A stretch of DNA of 34,072 bases, from contig NZ_QQAW01000008.1 of assembly GCF_003350405.1 (NCBI RefSeq), positions 162,868 through 196,939 of the forward strand, in the 5' to 3' direction. Each line of letters opens with the position of its first letter. The stretch's first letter is position 1. This DNA is from Gluconacetobacter liquefaciens (GTDB lineage Bacteria; Pseudomonadota; Alphaproteobacteria; Acetobacterales; Acetobacteraceae). Under the pieces are notes generated by a model that ran no database searches, was not told where the DNA came from, and worked only from the letters and a program-made list of their open reading frames with translations. Positions 17,290 to 25,518 of the stretch are shown here, piece after piece. A program made the position numbers and the translations under genes.

Positions 17290-18566
17290 TACTGGACCTC
17301 CGAAGCCGCCACGCCACAGACCTCAATCGCGGTCCGGGCATAGAGCAGCGTTGCCGTCACGAAATCGTCGAGCGTCGGGCGCCAGCGGCGCGGCCCGAAC
17401 GTGACCGCCGGGATCCCCGCGCGGTTGTAAACATTGTGGTCTCGCCACATGGAGGCATAGACCGGGTCGGCAACTTCAAGCTCCGCCCCGCGCACCGCAC
17501 GGTTGGCAGTCGCGATCGCTCCAAGCAGGGGCGTGACGGCCGTTTCATCCGCAACGCCACCCTGACGATAGGCGACACAGTCGAGCGCATGCGGACCGAT
17601 CCCGTCGAGCACGACTTCCATTTCCCGCCGGATATCCTGCACGCGATCGATGGCGGACAGCCCGACTTCGACGTAGAGCGCGCAAACGCCCGTCCCGCCA
17701 CCGAGCGCGTAGGGCAGGCCGCCGCGAATGGCGCCGATCTGCACCTTGGGGATTGTGGTCCCCCAGGCCGTTTCGAACCGGTGTGCCTGTTCGAAACGGG
17801 GCGCCCAGGCATGCAGCCGCGCGATGGCATCTCCCAGACGATAGACCGGATTGGGATGGTCCTTCAGCGGCAGGCTGGCATCGAACAGCGGCGTAAAGAT
17901 CTGCTCGCCATAAAGGCTGAGCCGGAAAATCGCATAACCGGCTCCCTGCGCCGTAACCGCGAAGTCCGTCCCTTCAGATGCGATCATGAAATCGGGCGCC
18001 ATGCCCCCATTAGCCAGAAGATAGGCGGCACCCACATCCTTGCCCGACTGCGCCACGCCCTCACGTCCGTCCACCGGATCAGGGCCGATTTCACCCGGAC
18101 AGGCCGCCATGTGGAGGCGCCCCGCCAGCCGGATTCCAGCCTTCTGGATGAGCGAACCCGCCATGAGAAAGCAAGCCATGGGACCACGATCATTCGCGAC
18201 CGCCGCCCCGGTGAAGACACCATCCCGCTCCGCGACGGGCTCTTCCGGCGCAGCTCCAGGCGGCACGCACCAACGAGCATCCTGCGGGTCCAGGCCGCCT
18301 TCGGTGTCGAGATGCGAAGCCATCAACAACTCGCGTGACGAAGCAGATCCATGACCGCCAAGAGTGCCGACGACATGAAAGCGCTCCGGAACAGCGGCGA
18401 CGCGGCGCGGGCGAAAGCCTTCCTCCGCCATCCAGCGTTCGACGTACTCTCCCGCTTCCCGCTCGTGGCCCTGAGGCGAGGCAATGCTGCAAAGCTCAAG
18501 GATGCGCCGACGCAGAAGGTCCCGATCCAGCAGAGCGTCCAGACGCCGGGTGAGCGCGTCCGTCAT
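17289..18566 (-). CDS. M20-family metallopeptidase-like protein
   Basis: Protein of 425 residues in the M20/ArgE/DapE amidohydrolase family, whose members remove acyl groups from amino acids and peptides with two zinc ions. Metal ligands can be placed at His85 and Asp87 (ASHLDTEG), Asp126 (VANDRG), Glu159, Glu198 (ASEGTDF) and His377 (WRDHNVYNR). The usual catalytic-base and metal pair Glu-Glu reads Gly158-Glu159 (CPGEIG), so the general base seems to be missing. The protein may be inactive, use another base, or bind without cleaving. The gene overlaps both neighbours (ATGA with the monooxygenase, TAATG with the dioxygenase), a sign of tight coupling. Confidence 0.85.
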   Translation of the reverse strand: MTDALTRRLDALLDRDLLRRRILELCSIASPQGHEREAGEYVERWMAEEGFRPRRVAAVPERFHVVGTLGGHGSASSRELLMASHLDTEGGLDPQDARWCVPPGAAPEEPVAERDGVFTGAAVANDRGPMACFLMAGSLIQKAGIRLAGRLHMAACPGEIGPDPVDGREGVAQSGKDVGAAYLLANGGMAPDFMIASEGTDFAVTAQGAGYAIFRLSLYGEQIFTPLFDASLPLKDHPNPVYRLGDAIARLHAWAPRFEQAHRFETAWGTTIPKVQIGAIRGGLPYALGGGTGVCALYVEVGLSAIDRVQDIRREMEVVLDGIGPHALDCVAYRQGGVADETAVTPLLGAIATANRAVRGAELEVADPVYASMWRDHNVYNRAGIPAVTFGPRRWRPTLDDFVTATLLYARTAIEVCGVAASEVQ

Positions 18567-19672
18567 GCGCCGTAGCGCGCCCGGAGTGCCGGAAGGACAT
18601 CTTTGGACAGTTTCTTCAGTCCCTGCTCGTAATCCGGGAAAATCAGCATGAGGCCGTCGAGATCGGTGTCGTCGATAACCTGCTCGATACGCTTGACGAT
18701 CGTCTCCGCCGAACCCGCAATATGCGGCGCCATGAAACCGGTCCTCGCCCGCGCCGTCATGGCGTTTTCCTTGCCGATTTCAGCATCGATCACACCATAG
18801 GCCCGCATCATGTTACGGAAGCCTTCCGCGTCAAAGCCTTCGCGGAACACATCCATCGTGGCCTCGGCCTCGGCATCCGTTTCACCCTGGACGATGATCG
18901 CCATAGCGTAGGTCCGCAGACGACGCCCGGCGGCCCTGGCCTTCTCCTTGGCGCGCTGGCTGATGGCGCGCATCTCCGCGTCGTCCCGGCCGCCAATAAA
19001 CAGCGCGTCCGTATTATGGATGGCGAAATCCATGCCCTTTTCGGACTGACCGGCAGCCACAACGAAGGGACGCGGCTTCTGGACCGGCTTGGGCTCCGAG
19101 ATACAATGGTCGAGCTTGATATACTTGCCGTCGACCGTAACCTCGCCGTCCTCTTCCCAGAGACGGCGAACGGCTTCCATCCACTCCCCGGCATAGTCGT
19201 AGCGCGCGTCATGCCCCAGCGTCTCGGGCCATGCGCCCATCTGGGAGAACTCGTCCTTGAATGCTCCCGGCACGACATTGAGACCCGCACGGCCATTGCT
19301 GACCTGATCCAGGGTGGCAATCATCTTGGCGACGACCGCCGGATTGTGCAGCAGTGTCTGAAACGTGGTCCAGATCTTCACCCGTTTGGTCTGGGCTGCG
19401 AGCGCGCTCATCAGGACGGTTGAATCGAGCGCCACTTCCCATTGATGATTGGCCCCGCCATAGCCCCGGAACTTGGCCATCGACATGATGAAGTCGAGAC
19501 CTATTTCTTCGGCCAGCAGGGCCGCGCGACGGTTGTATTCGTAGGAGCCGTCTACCTTCGGCGCGGTGGTGGACAGAATCCAGCCCCCGTTGGCGATCGG
19601 CATGAAAATCCCGAAATCCTTTCCTCCCTTCTCGGAAGGCAGGTCAAACACCGGGGATGAGATCGTGGGCAT
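18563..19672 (-). CDS. RutA-like FMN-dependent (luciferase-like) monooxygenase
   Basis: Bacterial luciferase-like monooxygenase of 369 residues. Segments such as DFGIFMPIANGGWI, LDFIMSMAKFRGYGG, NGRAGLNVVPGAF and LDGLMLIFPDYEQGL match the RutA group, in which the pyrimidine oxygenase RutA opens the uracil ring with a flavin-N5-peroxide. It is not necessarily RutA itself: no other uracil genes except hydrolase and reductase look-alikes are nearby, and related enzymes attack other rings. It needs reduced FMN, likely from the RutF-like reductase at 23348-23896. It is the first gene of an operon with the M20, TauD-type and Rieske genes and is divergent from the AraC regulator. The best marker of the chemistry of set B. 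Confidence 0.92.
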   Translation of the reverse strand: MPTISSPVFDLPSEKGGKDFGIFMPIANGGWILSTTAPKVDGSYEYNRRAALLAEEIGLDFIMSMAKFRGYGGANHQWEVALDSTVLMSALAAQTKRVKIWTTFQTLLHNPAVVAKMIATLDQVSNGRAGLNVVPGAFKDEFSQMGAWPETLGHDARYDYAGEWMEAVRRLWEEDGEVTVDGKYIKLDHCISEPKPVQKPRPFVVAAGQSEKGMDFAIHNTDALFIGGRDDAEMRAISQRAKEKARAAGRRLRTYAMAIIVQGETDAEAEATMDVFREGFDAEGFRNMMRAYGVIDAEIGKENAMTARARTGFMAPHIAGSAETIVKRIEQVIDDTDLDGLMLIFPDYEQGLKKLSKDVLPALRARYGA

Positions 19673-19815
19673 AGGGCCCTCTCCTTACTTGCTGGCCGAT
19701 CGTTTCGCAAACCGATTGCAAAATCCAAATAAATATTACGCATCCGGTCCACTCGGGTTCTTGTCTGAATGCGATGCTCATTTGTATGATCCCATACGAT
19801 TGGCGGGAGATCAAA
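19673..19815. promoter_or_regulatory. Divergent promoter region, RutA-like operon / AraC regulator
   Basis: This AT-richer gap separates the two divergent starts. It holds a repeated element, CCGATCGTTTCGCAAA followed by CCGATTGCAAAA (19700-19730), of the direct-repeat kind that AraC proteins often bind, and an inverted repeat GTATG-ATCC-CATAC (19784-19797). Both are visible in the sequence; a role in controlling the operon is inferred. Confidence 0.45.
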
Positions 19816-20829
19816 GTGCAACCATGGACATTCGACCTTGCAGATCATGCGGATCAGCCCGCCGCGACGGTCTGGCGACAGGCACTCGCGCGGCTTTCTC
19901 TTCCGGAAGCGATACTGTTCCCCCCTACGGACACCGAACGTCACGCCGAGCCGCACCAAAGGACGATCGGGCGTGTCACGCAGGTTATCACGCCGCTCGG
20001 AATTGAGATCACGCGCCTGACCGGATCGCCACAGCGAATCGCCGGCCGCTATTCGGCGCAGACGGATGGCGTCTGGCTGGCGATCCTGCTTCCTGAAGGC
20101 GATACATCCGACGGTCCTGCCGCCACCCTGGCGTCGAATGGCAAGATCTGGCCGCTGGCCGTGGGCGCGATCGGCTGCGGCCCTCTGGCCGCCGATGCCG
20201 TCCTGACATTGCCGCGCTCGTTTTCGATGCTTTATGTGCGGCTGCCGAGACTGGCCCTCCATTTCCGACTTCTCGCACCGACGCCGCTGCGCGTCGGCGT
20301 GCTGGACCCGACGCCGGGTATCCGACAGGTGCTCGCCGGATTTCTCCAGTCCCTCGGGCAGTCTCTGGAAGCCATGGACACGCGCCAGCTCCGCGCCATC
20401 GAGCTAGCACTGTCGGAATTGCTGATCGGTTGCGTTCTAAGCGACCCGGCCTATGGCGGCGGAGACCCACCGCTCAACCGCCGCATCGCCGCCATGCACA
20501 ATCTCTGCCAACTCATCGAATCGGAACTCACCGATCCCGATCTGACCATGACGGCCATCGCCCGCAAGCACGGCATCTCACCGCGTGGATTGCAGAAACT
20601 CTTTGCCGCAACCGGGCAAAATTTTAGTCAGTATCTCCGGCAGCGCCGTCTCGCCCGTTGTCATGACGATCTTGCAAGCCCGCTTTCCGCCCATCTCTCC
20701 ATCTCGGAGATCTGTTTCCGCTGGGGCTTCAACGACGCGGCGCATTTCAGCCGCAGCTTCCGGCAGGCTTATGATCTGACGCCGCGTGAATGGCGGCGCC
20801 AGGCGACAAATGTCGTCGCGGAGGACTGA
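19816..20829 (+). CDS. AraC-family transcriptional regulator
   Basis: Regulator of about 337 residues. The C-terminal 110 residues hold two helix-turn-helix motifs (LTMTAIARKHGISPRGLQK and ISEICFRWGFNDAAHFSRSF), the AraC/XylS signature. The N-terminal domain, by length and form, is like the AraC-binding-like domain of regulators of amine and aromatic catabolism such as FeaR. The GTG start at 19816 follows GGGAGA by five bases and is preferred; ATG codons at 19774 and 19786 are alternatives without a good ribosome-binding site. It is divergent from the RutA-like operon, which it probably controls. It ends 38 bases from the convergent VOC gene. Confidence 0.9.
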   Translation: MQPWTFDLADHADQPAATVWRQALARLSLPEAILFPPTDTERHAEPHQRTIGRVTQVITPLGIEITRLTGSPQRIAGRYSAQTDGVWLAILLPEGDTSDGPAATLASNGKIWPLAVGAIGCGPLAADAVLTLPRSFSMLYVRLPRLALHFRLLAPTPLRVGVLDPTPGIRQVLAGFLQSLGQSLEAMDTRQLRAIELALSELLIGCVLSDPAYGGGDPPLNRRIAAMHNLCQLIESELTDPDLTMTAIARKHGISPRGLQKLFAATGQNFSQYLRQRRLARCHDDLASPLSAHLSISEICFRWGFNDAAHFSRSFRQAYDLTPREWRRQATNVVAED

Positions 20830-20867
20830 GCACGGCCTCCAGACTCGGAAACCTCCCTCTCCCTTAC

Positions 20868-21353
20868 CTATTCGCGCGTATAACTGTCTGGAATGGCGGG
20901 ATTGGATCCTGCCTTACCCCACAGAAGGATTTCGTTCCCCCAGGGATCCATGAACGCGTGGTTGTAGCCGTTGAACGTGGACCAGTAGTGATCACGCCAT
21001 AACTCCGTCGCACCGCGCGCCACAGCTTCCGAAAGTATGCGTTCAGGCGTATCGTCATCGCCGATCAGCAGCCAGACACGCGGCTTGCGCCCCTCATGGG
21101 ACAACTCCCGCGGCGCAACGCCTTCGGGCTGCGGATGGGGCCGCGCATTATCGGCCTTGAAAATTCCGATATGCAGATTTCCGATTTCGCTGTCGGTTCC
21201 ATCGGGATTGCGGAACTGTCCGCCCGGCACCATCCGATGATAAAGACCTTCCGGCTTCGGGTCGTTCCGCCATCCAAACACTTCGGAATAAAATGTTGCC
21301 GCTGCCGACGGATCGTCCGCAGGAATATCAACAAAAATCAGTGTATCAGGCAT
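20868..21353 (-). CDS. VOC-superfamily (glyoxalase/bleomycin-resistance-like) protein
   Basis: Protein of 161 residues from ATG 21353. It has the beta-alpha-beta-beta-beta pattern of the vicinal oxygen chelate fold: DTLIFVDIPADDPSAAATFY at the N-terminus and HAFMDPWGNEILLW at the C-terminus, where the final Glu is a possible metal ligand. VOC proteins include extradiol dioxygenases, glyoxalases, epimerases and resistance proteins; this one is too short for the usual two-domain extradiol enzyme. It lies 75 bases after the TauD-type gene, in the same direction. Specific function is unknown. An in-frame ATG at 21383 is an alternative start. Confidence 0.83.
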   Translation of the reverse strand: MPDTLIFVDIPADDPSAAATFYSEVFGWRNDPKPEGLYHRMVPGGQFRNPDGTDSEIGNLHIGIFKADNARPHPQPEGVAPRELSHEGRKPRVWLLIGDDDTPERILSEAVARGATELWRDHYWSTFNGYNHAFMDPWGNEILLWGKAGSNPAIPDSYTRE

Positions 21354-21428
21354 GAAATCCCATCCAAACGAAACGCTGGCCATTCCATGATCGGGGGCCA
21401 GTCATAAAACCTGCCGAAAGTCCGTCGC

Positions 21429-22301
21429 TCAGTAGGGGCGATCGCCTTTCACCCAGAGACGATGCATCGTGCGTATATATTTCTTGTCGTCGAACAACGT
21501 GCCCGTATGAAGCGTGCAGCGGTTATCCCACATCAGGAGATCGCCCACCTGCCACTTATGCCGGTAAACGAATTCCTCGCCCGTCATGAACTCCACCAGT
21601 TCATCGAGGATCGACAGATCCCTAGGGTCGTCCTGCCCGGAGATCTCCGTCACCGTGCCTGTCGAAGGCCAGAGCGCGCGTCGGCCATCCTTCGGATGAA
21701 CGCGGATCAGGGGGTGGTCGACGTCTGGATTGTCGCGGATCTGCTCGGGGGTCAGTTCGCGCCTTTGATGCTCACGGGTTTCCATGAAATGCCGGTATGA
21801 ATGATGCAACCTGAGTTTTTCGAGGGCTTCGCGTCGCTCGGCCGGGAGGGCCTCATAGGCGGCCACACCGTCGGCAATCAGCGTATCGCTTCCCTCCGCC
21901 GGAACTTCGACTGCATAAAGCATCGTGCTCATGACCGGCTCTTCCTTGTAGGAATAGTCGGTATGCCAGCCCACCCCGTCATTGTGAGCGCCAATCGGAC
22001 GACCGTTCTCGATCCGGTTGGATAGCACGTAGATTTCCTCGAAACCGGGAAGCGTGAAGTCCTGGATCGTGTGTCCCTCGGGCGTTCCGACGCGGCGGAT
22101 AAACCGCATCAGGTCGGCTGGATCGAGCTTCTGGCCGCGCAGGAGAAGCGCGCCATGCCGATTGAACGCATCCACGACTTCGTCCAGCGTGGCATCATCG
22201 GCTGTGGCAATATCGAGCCCAATGATTTCCGCACCGAAACCGGAGCCCGGCTTGAGCGGTACGATGCGAAGAGCTGTCTGGGTTGCCATCGAGTCCGCCA
22301 T
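21429..22301 (-). CDS. TauD/TfdA-family Fe(II)/2-oxoglutarate dioxygenase
   Basis: Third TauD-type dioxygenase, 290 residues from ATG 22301 (AGAGGAG nine bases upstream). Iron ligands are His113 and Asp115 (GWHTDYSY) and His265 (CTLHTGTLFDDKKY); Arg277 and Arg281 are available for 2-oxoglutarate. The C-terminal end (TMHRLWVKGDRPY) and the ENG-RPIGAHNDGVGWH segment make it more like the copy in set A (3362-4201) than the one in the RutA-like operon. It is likely to be in one operon with the VOC gene and is divergent from the LigB/YgiD-type gene. Substrate unknown. Confidence 0.93.
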   Translation of the reverse strand: MADSMATQTALRIVPLKPGSGFGAEIIGLDIATADDATLDEVVDAFNRHGALLLRGQKLDPADLMRFIRRVGTPEGHTIQDFTLPGFEEIYVLSNRIENGRPIGAHNDGVGWHTDYSYKEEPVMSTMLYAVEVPAEGSDTLIADGVAAYEALPAERREALEKLRLHHSYRHFMETREHQRRELTPEQIRDNPDVDHPLIRVHPKDGRRALWPSTGTVTEISGQDDPRDLSILDELVEFMTGEEFVYRHKWQVGDLLMWDNRCTLHTGTLFDDKKYIRTMHRLWVKGDRPY

Positions 22302-22523
22302 CTTCTGCTTCTCCTCTGGATGCCGCCGCGACGTGCGTCACATGCTGTCGTTTCGATCTAGACATTGTTCCGGCATCCCCGCTTGCCTGAATGCGACGCA
22401 GACTATCATGGAAAAGCAAGTTGCGCTCGCGCCGACATCATGACACTTGGCGCGCCCGCAGTGCCGCAGTCATGATATTTCAAGCGCCTTCACGGCCGTG
22501 ATCAAACAGGAAAGGAACGATCC
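22302..22523. promoter_or_regulatory. Divergent promoter region, TauD-type/VOC and YgiD-type/RutF-like genes
   Basis: These 222 bases separate two divergent starts, each with its own Shine-Dalgarno sequence (AGAGGAG on the minus strand; AGGAAAGGAA ahead of 22524 on the plus strand). No convincing operator palindrome or standard promoter hexamers were found. Confidence 0.35.
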
Positions 22524-23330
22524 ATGCGGATGCCCGTCATATTTTTTGGGCATGGAAGCCCGGCCATCGCCTTGCAGGACAACGCAACAACGCAACTCTG
22601 GCGGCGTCTCGCCCTGCGGATCGAGCGCGATTACGGTCGGCCACGCGCCATCCTTTCCATCTCAGCCCACTGGCTGACACGCGGCGTCGGCGTGACGGCC
22701 ATGACACATCCACAAACCATTCACGATTTCGGCCGTTCGCTGCCCAGCGCCCTGTTCGACATCCAATATCCCGCGCCGGGCAGCCCTGAAGTCGCCCGTG
22801 AGGTCGCCGCTCTACTGGCGCCGGAGCGGGTCGTCCTCGATGAAGGCGACTGGGGTCTGGATCATGGAACGTGGTCGGTCCTGTGCAAAGCATGGCCCGA
22901 CGCGGACATTCCCGTCGTGCAGCTCAGCCTCGATGCCCTGCGCTCGCCCCGAGATCATTACGCACTGGCCCAGAAATTGCAGCCGCTCCGAGAAGCAGGC
23001 GTGCTCATCATCGGCACGGGCAATATCGTACATAACCTGCCGCGCATGAACTGGGGGGCGCAGAACTGTGAGCCCTATCCCTGGGCCAAGACGTTCGACG
23101 ATCATATCGTCAATGCCATCGCCGCCAGAGACATCAATGGCGTAGTTGATTACGAAGCACTCGGAGACGCCGCCACGCTCTCCGTCCCCTTACCCGATCA
23201 TTACTGGCCCCTGCTTTATACGCTGGGTACGACCACCGCTGCCGACCGTCCCGACTTCGAACCGCGACATATCGAACACGGCTCGCTCAGCATGACGAGC
23301 GTTGCCTGGTGGCCCGCTGAAGCCGCTTGA
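22524..23330 (+). CDS. LigB/YgiD-type extradiol ring-cleavage dioxygenase (DODA-like)
   Basis: Class III extradiol dioxygenase family protein of 268 residues, the size of E. coli YgiD and plant 4,5-DOPA dioxygenase. Candidate metal ligands are His10 (FFGHGSP), His49 (ISAHW) and His226 (PDHYWPLLY), with a catalytic His114 in GLDHGTWSVL. The family cleaves catechol rings next to the hydroxyl pair; YgiD works on DOPA-like molecules. Here it could open a ring hydroxylated by the other oxygenases of set B, an inference from context. The start has AGGAAAGGAA just upstream, and the RutF-like gene follows after 17 bases, so the two are co-transcribed. Confidence 0.9.
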   Translation: MRMPVIFFGHGSPAIALQDNATTQLWRRLALRIERDYGRPRAILSISAHWLTRGVGVTAMTHPQTIHDFGRSLPSALFDIQYPAPGSPEVAREVAALLAPERVVLDEGDWGLDHGTWSVLCKAWPDADIPVVQLSLDALRSPRDHYALAQKLQPLREAGVLIIGTGNIVHNLPRMNWGAQNCEPYPWAKTFDDHIVNAIAARDINGVVDYEALGDAATLSVPLPDHYWPLLYTLGTTTAADRPDFEPRHIEHGSLSMTSVAWWPAEAA

Positions 23331-23347
23331 TGACAGGAGACAGCCTC

Positions 23348-23896
23348 ATGTCGGCTCCGACCCCAGATATTTCGGTGGACGCATTCCGCGCCGCCATGAG
23401 CCAGCTTGGCGCCCCTGTGGTAGTGGTCACTACCGATGGGCAGGAAGGACGGCATGGCCTCACGGTCTCGGCCGTCTGTAGCGTCAGCGATACGCCGCCC
23501 ACGCTCCTGGTCTGCCTGAATCGCAGCAACCGTTCTTATGCCGCTTTCGCGGGCAATCGTGTACTGGGTTTCAACATTCTCGGCGAAGGCGATCAGGCTC
23601 TCGCCGCCGCCTTCGCCAGTTCCCGCCTGCAGCCTGAAGAGCGCTTCTCCCATGGAACGTGGCATCAGGCCGTAACCGGCGCGCCCCTGCTGGACGGGGC
23701 CGTGGTCTCCCTCGACTGCACGGTCGAGGCCGTCCATGTTTCCGGCACCCATGATGTTCTGATGTGTCATGTGAAGGCCATTCGGCATGGCGCTGATGAC
23801 ATTGACGTCCTGACGTGGTTCGATCGACGCTTCCATGTTCTGCCCAGAACAAAAACCATGAAGCGTCCCGGGTTTTCGGGAGGCTCCTATCTGTGA
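23348..23896 (+). CDS. RutF-like flavin reductase, C-terminal end rewritten by an IS insertion
   Basis: NAD(P)H:FMN reductase of the flavin_reduct family, 182 residues from the ATG at 23348 (AGGAG eight bases upstream). Motifs VVVVTTDGQEGRHGLT, SAVCSVSDTPPTLLVCLNR, GTHDVLMC and WFDRRFH closely match RutF, the partner of RutA. It should supply reduced FMN to the RutA-like enzyme, which is encoded 4 kb away on the other strand. The IS3-family element is inserted after the codons for KTM, and its first bases supply the last eleven residues (KRPGFSGGSYL) and the stop. Without the IS the frame would end two codons later (MP-stop), close to the usual RutF end. Activity may well survive. Confidence 0.92.
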   Translation: MSAPTPDISVDAFRAAMSQLGAPVVVVTTDGQEGRHGLTVSAVCSVSDTPPTLLVCLNRSNRSYAAFAGNRVLGFNILGEGDQALAAAFASSRLQPEERFSHGTWHQAVTGAPLLDGAVVSLDCTVEAVHVSGTHDVLMCHVKAIRHGADDIDVLTWFDRRFHVLPRTKTMKRPGFSGGSYL

Positions 23897-23908
23897 GAAG
23901 GAGCTATC

Positions 23909-24171
23909 ATGAACATCATGAGCCAGAGATTTTCGCCTGAGATCCGGGAATGTGCGGTTCGTATGGTTGGTGAGCATCACGCCGACTACGGCTCGGAATG
24001 GGCTGCGATGAGGCGAGACGGCGAGCGGGACCGGCGGGGCAGGCTGGTGACGAGCGGGTTCGGCTCAGGGAGCTTGAACGCGAGGTCAAGGAATTGCGCC
24101 GCGCCAACGAGATCCTGCGCAAGGCATCGGCGTATTTTGCGATGGCGGAGCTCGATCGCCGCGGGAAATGA
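23909..24171 (+). pseudogene. IS3-family OrfA, internal deletion and frameshift
   Basis: It starts like the left copy ([16 protein letters not shown] to SEWAAM), then jumps from GCGATGA to a point beyond the helix-turn-helix, losing the TSIAAKIGC segment kept in the other copy. The downstream part ([19 protein letters not shown], then [14 protein letters not shown]) is now in another frame. The two copies therefore carry different, partly complementary deletions. No working OrfA is possible from this copy. Confidence 0.83.
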
Positions 24172-25075
24172 TGATGTCGTTTATCGACGTCCATCGTGAG
24201 GAACTGGGGATCGAGCCGATCTGCCGCGAACTGGCGATTGCCCCGTCCTCCTATCACGAACATGCCGCCCGTATGGCAGATCCTGCCAGGCGGCCCACCC
24301 CTGCGCGGCGTGATGACGAACTGAAGGACGAGATCAAGCGAGTATATGAGGCGAGTTCAAAGCTCTACGGGACGCGCAAAGTCTGGCATCAGATGCGCCG
24401 TGAAGGTATCCAGGTGGCCAAATGCACCGTGAAGCGCCTGATGCGGGCCATGGGTTTGGCCCGCATCAGGCGCGGGAAGAAGACGGTCACGACCATCAGC
24501 AATCCCAAGACCCCATGTCCGCAGGACAAGGTGAACCGTGAATTCCGTGTGAGCCGGCCGAATGCCCTGTGGGTGGTCGATTTCACCTACGTCCACACAT
24601 GGAGCGGCTTCGTCTACGTCGCCTTCGTGATCGATGCCTATGCCCGGCGCATCGTCGGCTGGAAGGTCAGCACGTCGGCCACTGCCGGTTTCGTGCTCGA
24701 CGCCCTGGAGCAGGCGATCCATGCGCGCAGGCCCGGCCCCGGGGATGGTTTGATCCACCACAGCGACAGGGACGTTCAATATCTTGCCATCAACTACACC
24801 CAAGCCTGGCCGAGGCCAACCTGGTGCCCTCGGTCGGCAGCGTCGGGGATTGGTATGACAACGCCTTGGCCGAGACCATCAACGGCCTCTACAAGGCCGA
24901 GGTCATCTGGCGCCTGTCCTCTTGGCCCGGCGTATCGGCCGTAGAAATGGCAACATTGCGCTGGGTCGATTGGCTCAATAACCGCCGCCTCTCCGGTCCC
25001 ATCGGCTATATCCCGGCCGCCGAGGCCGAAGCCAACTACTATGCAGCACTTGAGATGATCGATAGAGCTGCATAA
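24168..25075 (+). pseudogene. IS3-family OrfB DDE transposase, frameshifted
   Basis: Starts with MMSFIDVHREELGIEPICRE and has the rve integrase core: the first Asp is in WVVDFTYVH and the second in HHSDRDVQY, where a Gly is more usual than the second Asp. After YLAINYT, at about 24809, one base is missing relative to the family. The last part, LAEANLVPSVG, the catalytic Glu in DNALAETINGLYKAE, and the C-terminal AEANYYAALEMIDRAA, is in another frame. The frame as it stands gives 258 residues without the third catalytic residue. Confidence 0.85.
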
Positions 25076-25117
25076 CTCAAACCAAATAGCCGCCGGGAAA
25101 CCCGGGACGCTTCCCAT

Positions 25118-25518
25118 GCCATAATCAATGCTTCACGGCGCTCGGCTGACGCCGCGCTCCAGAACACCGGACCTGGTACGGCAGGAGTTTCACGGGCTGA
25201 TCATGGCGCACTTCGCAATCTGCGCCCTGATCCATGAAGCCGCTCTCAACGCGAACGAGGACCCGGACAGGCTCTCGTTTCTCCATGCCGTCAGGGTCGT
25301 GCGTCGCAAGATGGCCGCAGCCATCGCCCTTTCTCCCACGGAACCAGACAATCTTCCATAAGACGGTTCTCGCTGAACTTCTTCAGGAGCGCCTGACACC
25401 GCGCGTCGGCCGGCGCAATCCATGCGGCGTGAAACGCAAGATGTCCGGCTTCCCAATCAGACCAAAGGCTCAGCCCCCCATCCCGGGTCGACTTCCGCAA
25501 CGCCATTCATATCATTAA
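25118..25518 (+). pseudogene. IS4-type transposase, C-terminal fragment, frameshifted
   Basis: The frame from 25128 reads RSRTPDLVRQEFHGLIMAH and NEDPDRLSFLHAVRVVRRK, well-known segments near the C-terminus of a DDE transposase group of the IS4 family. It ends at a stop at 25361. The family's final part (VLAELLQERL, RRNPCGVKRKMSGFPIRP) follows in another frame to 25518, so a frameshift lies near 25350. The catalytic domain is absent. The fragment begins immediately after the end of the RutF-like gene and may have fixed where that gene's neighbourhood ended before the IS3 element entered. Confidence 0.8.

Larger units (their letters stand above)
23860..25113 (+). mobile_element. IS3-family insertion sequence, complete ends, defective transposase
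   Basis: 1254 bases bounded by imperfect inverted repeats (GAAGCGTCCCGGGTTT on the left; its counterpart AAACCCGGGACGCTTC on the right). A four-base direct repeat CCAT flanks it at 23856-23859 and 25114-25117. This suggests a true insertion event, though IS3 elements more often duplicate three bases, so one matching base may be chance. OrfA has an internal deletion and OrfB a frameshift, so it cannot make transposase. It interrupts the end of the RutF-like gene. It matches the remnant at 8195-8624. Confidence 0.9.
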
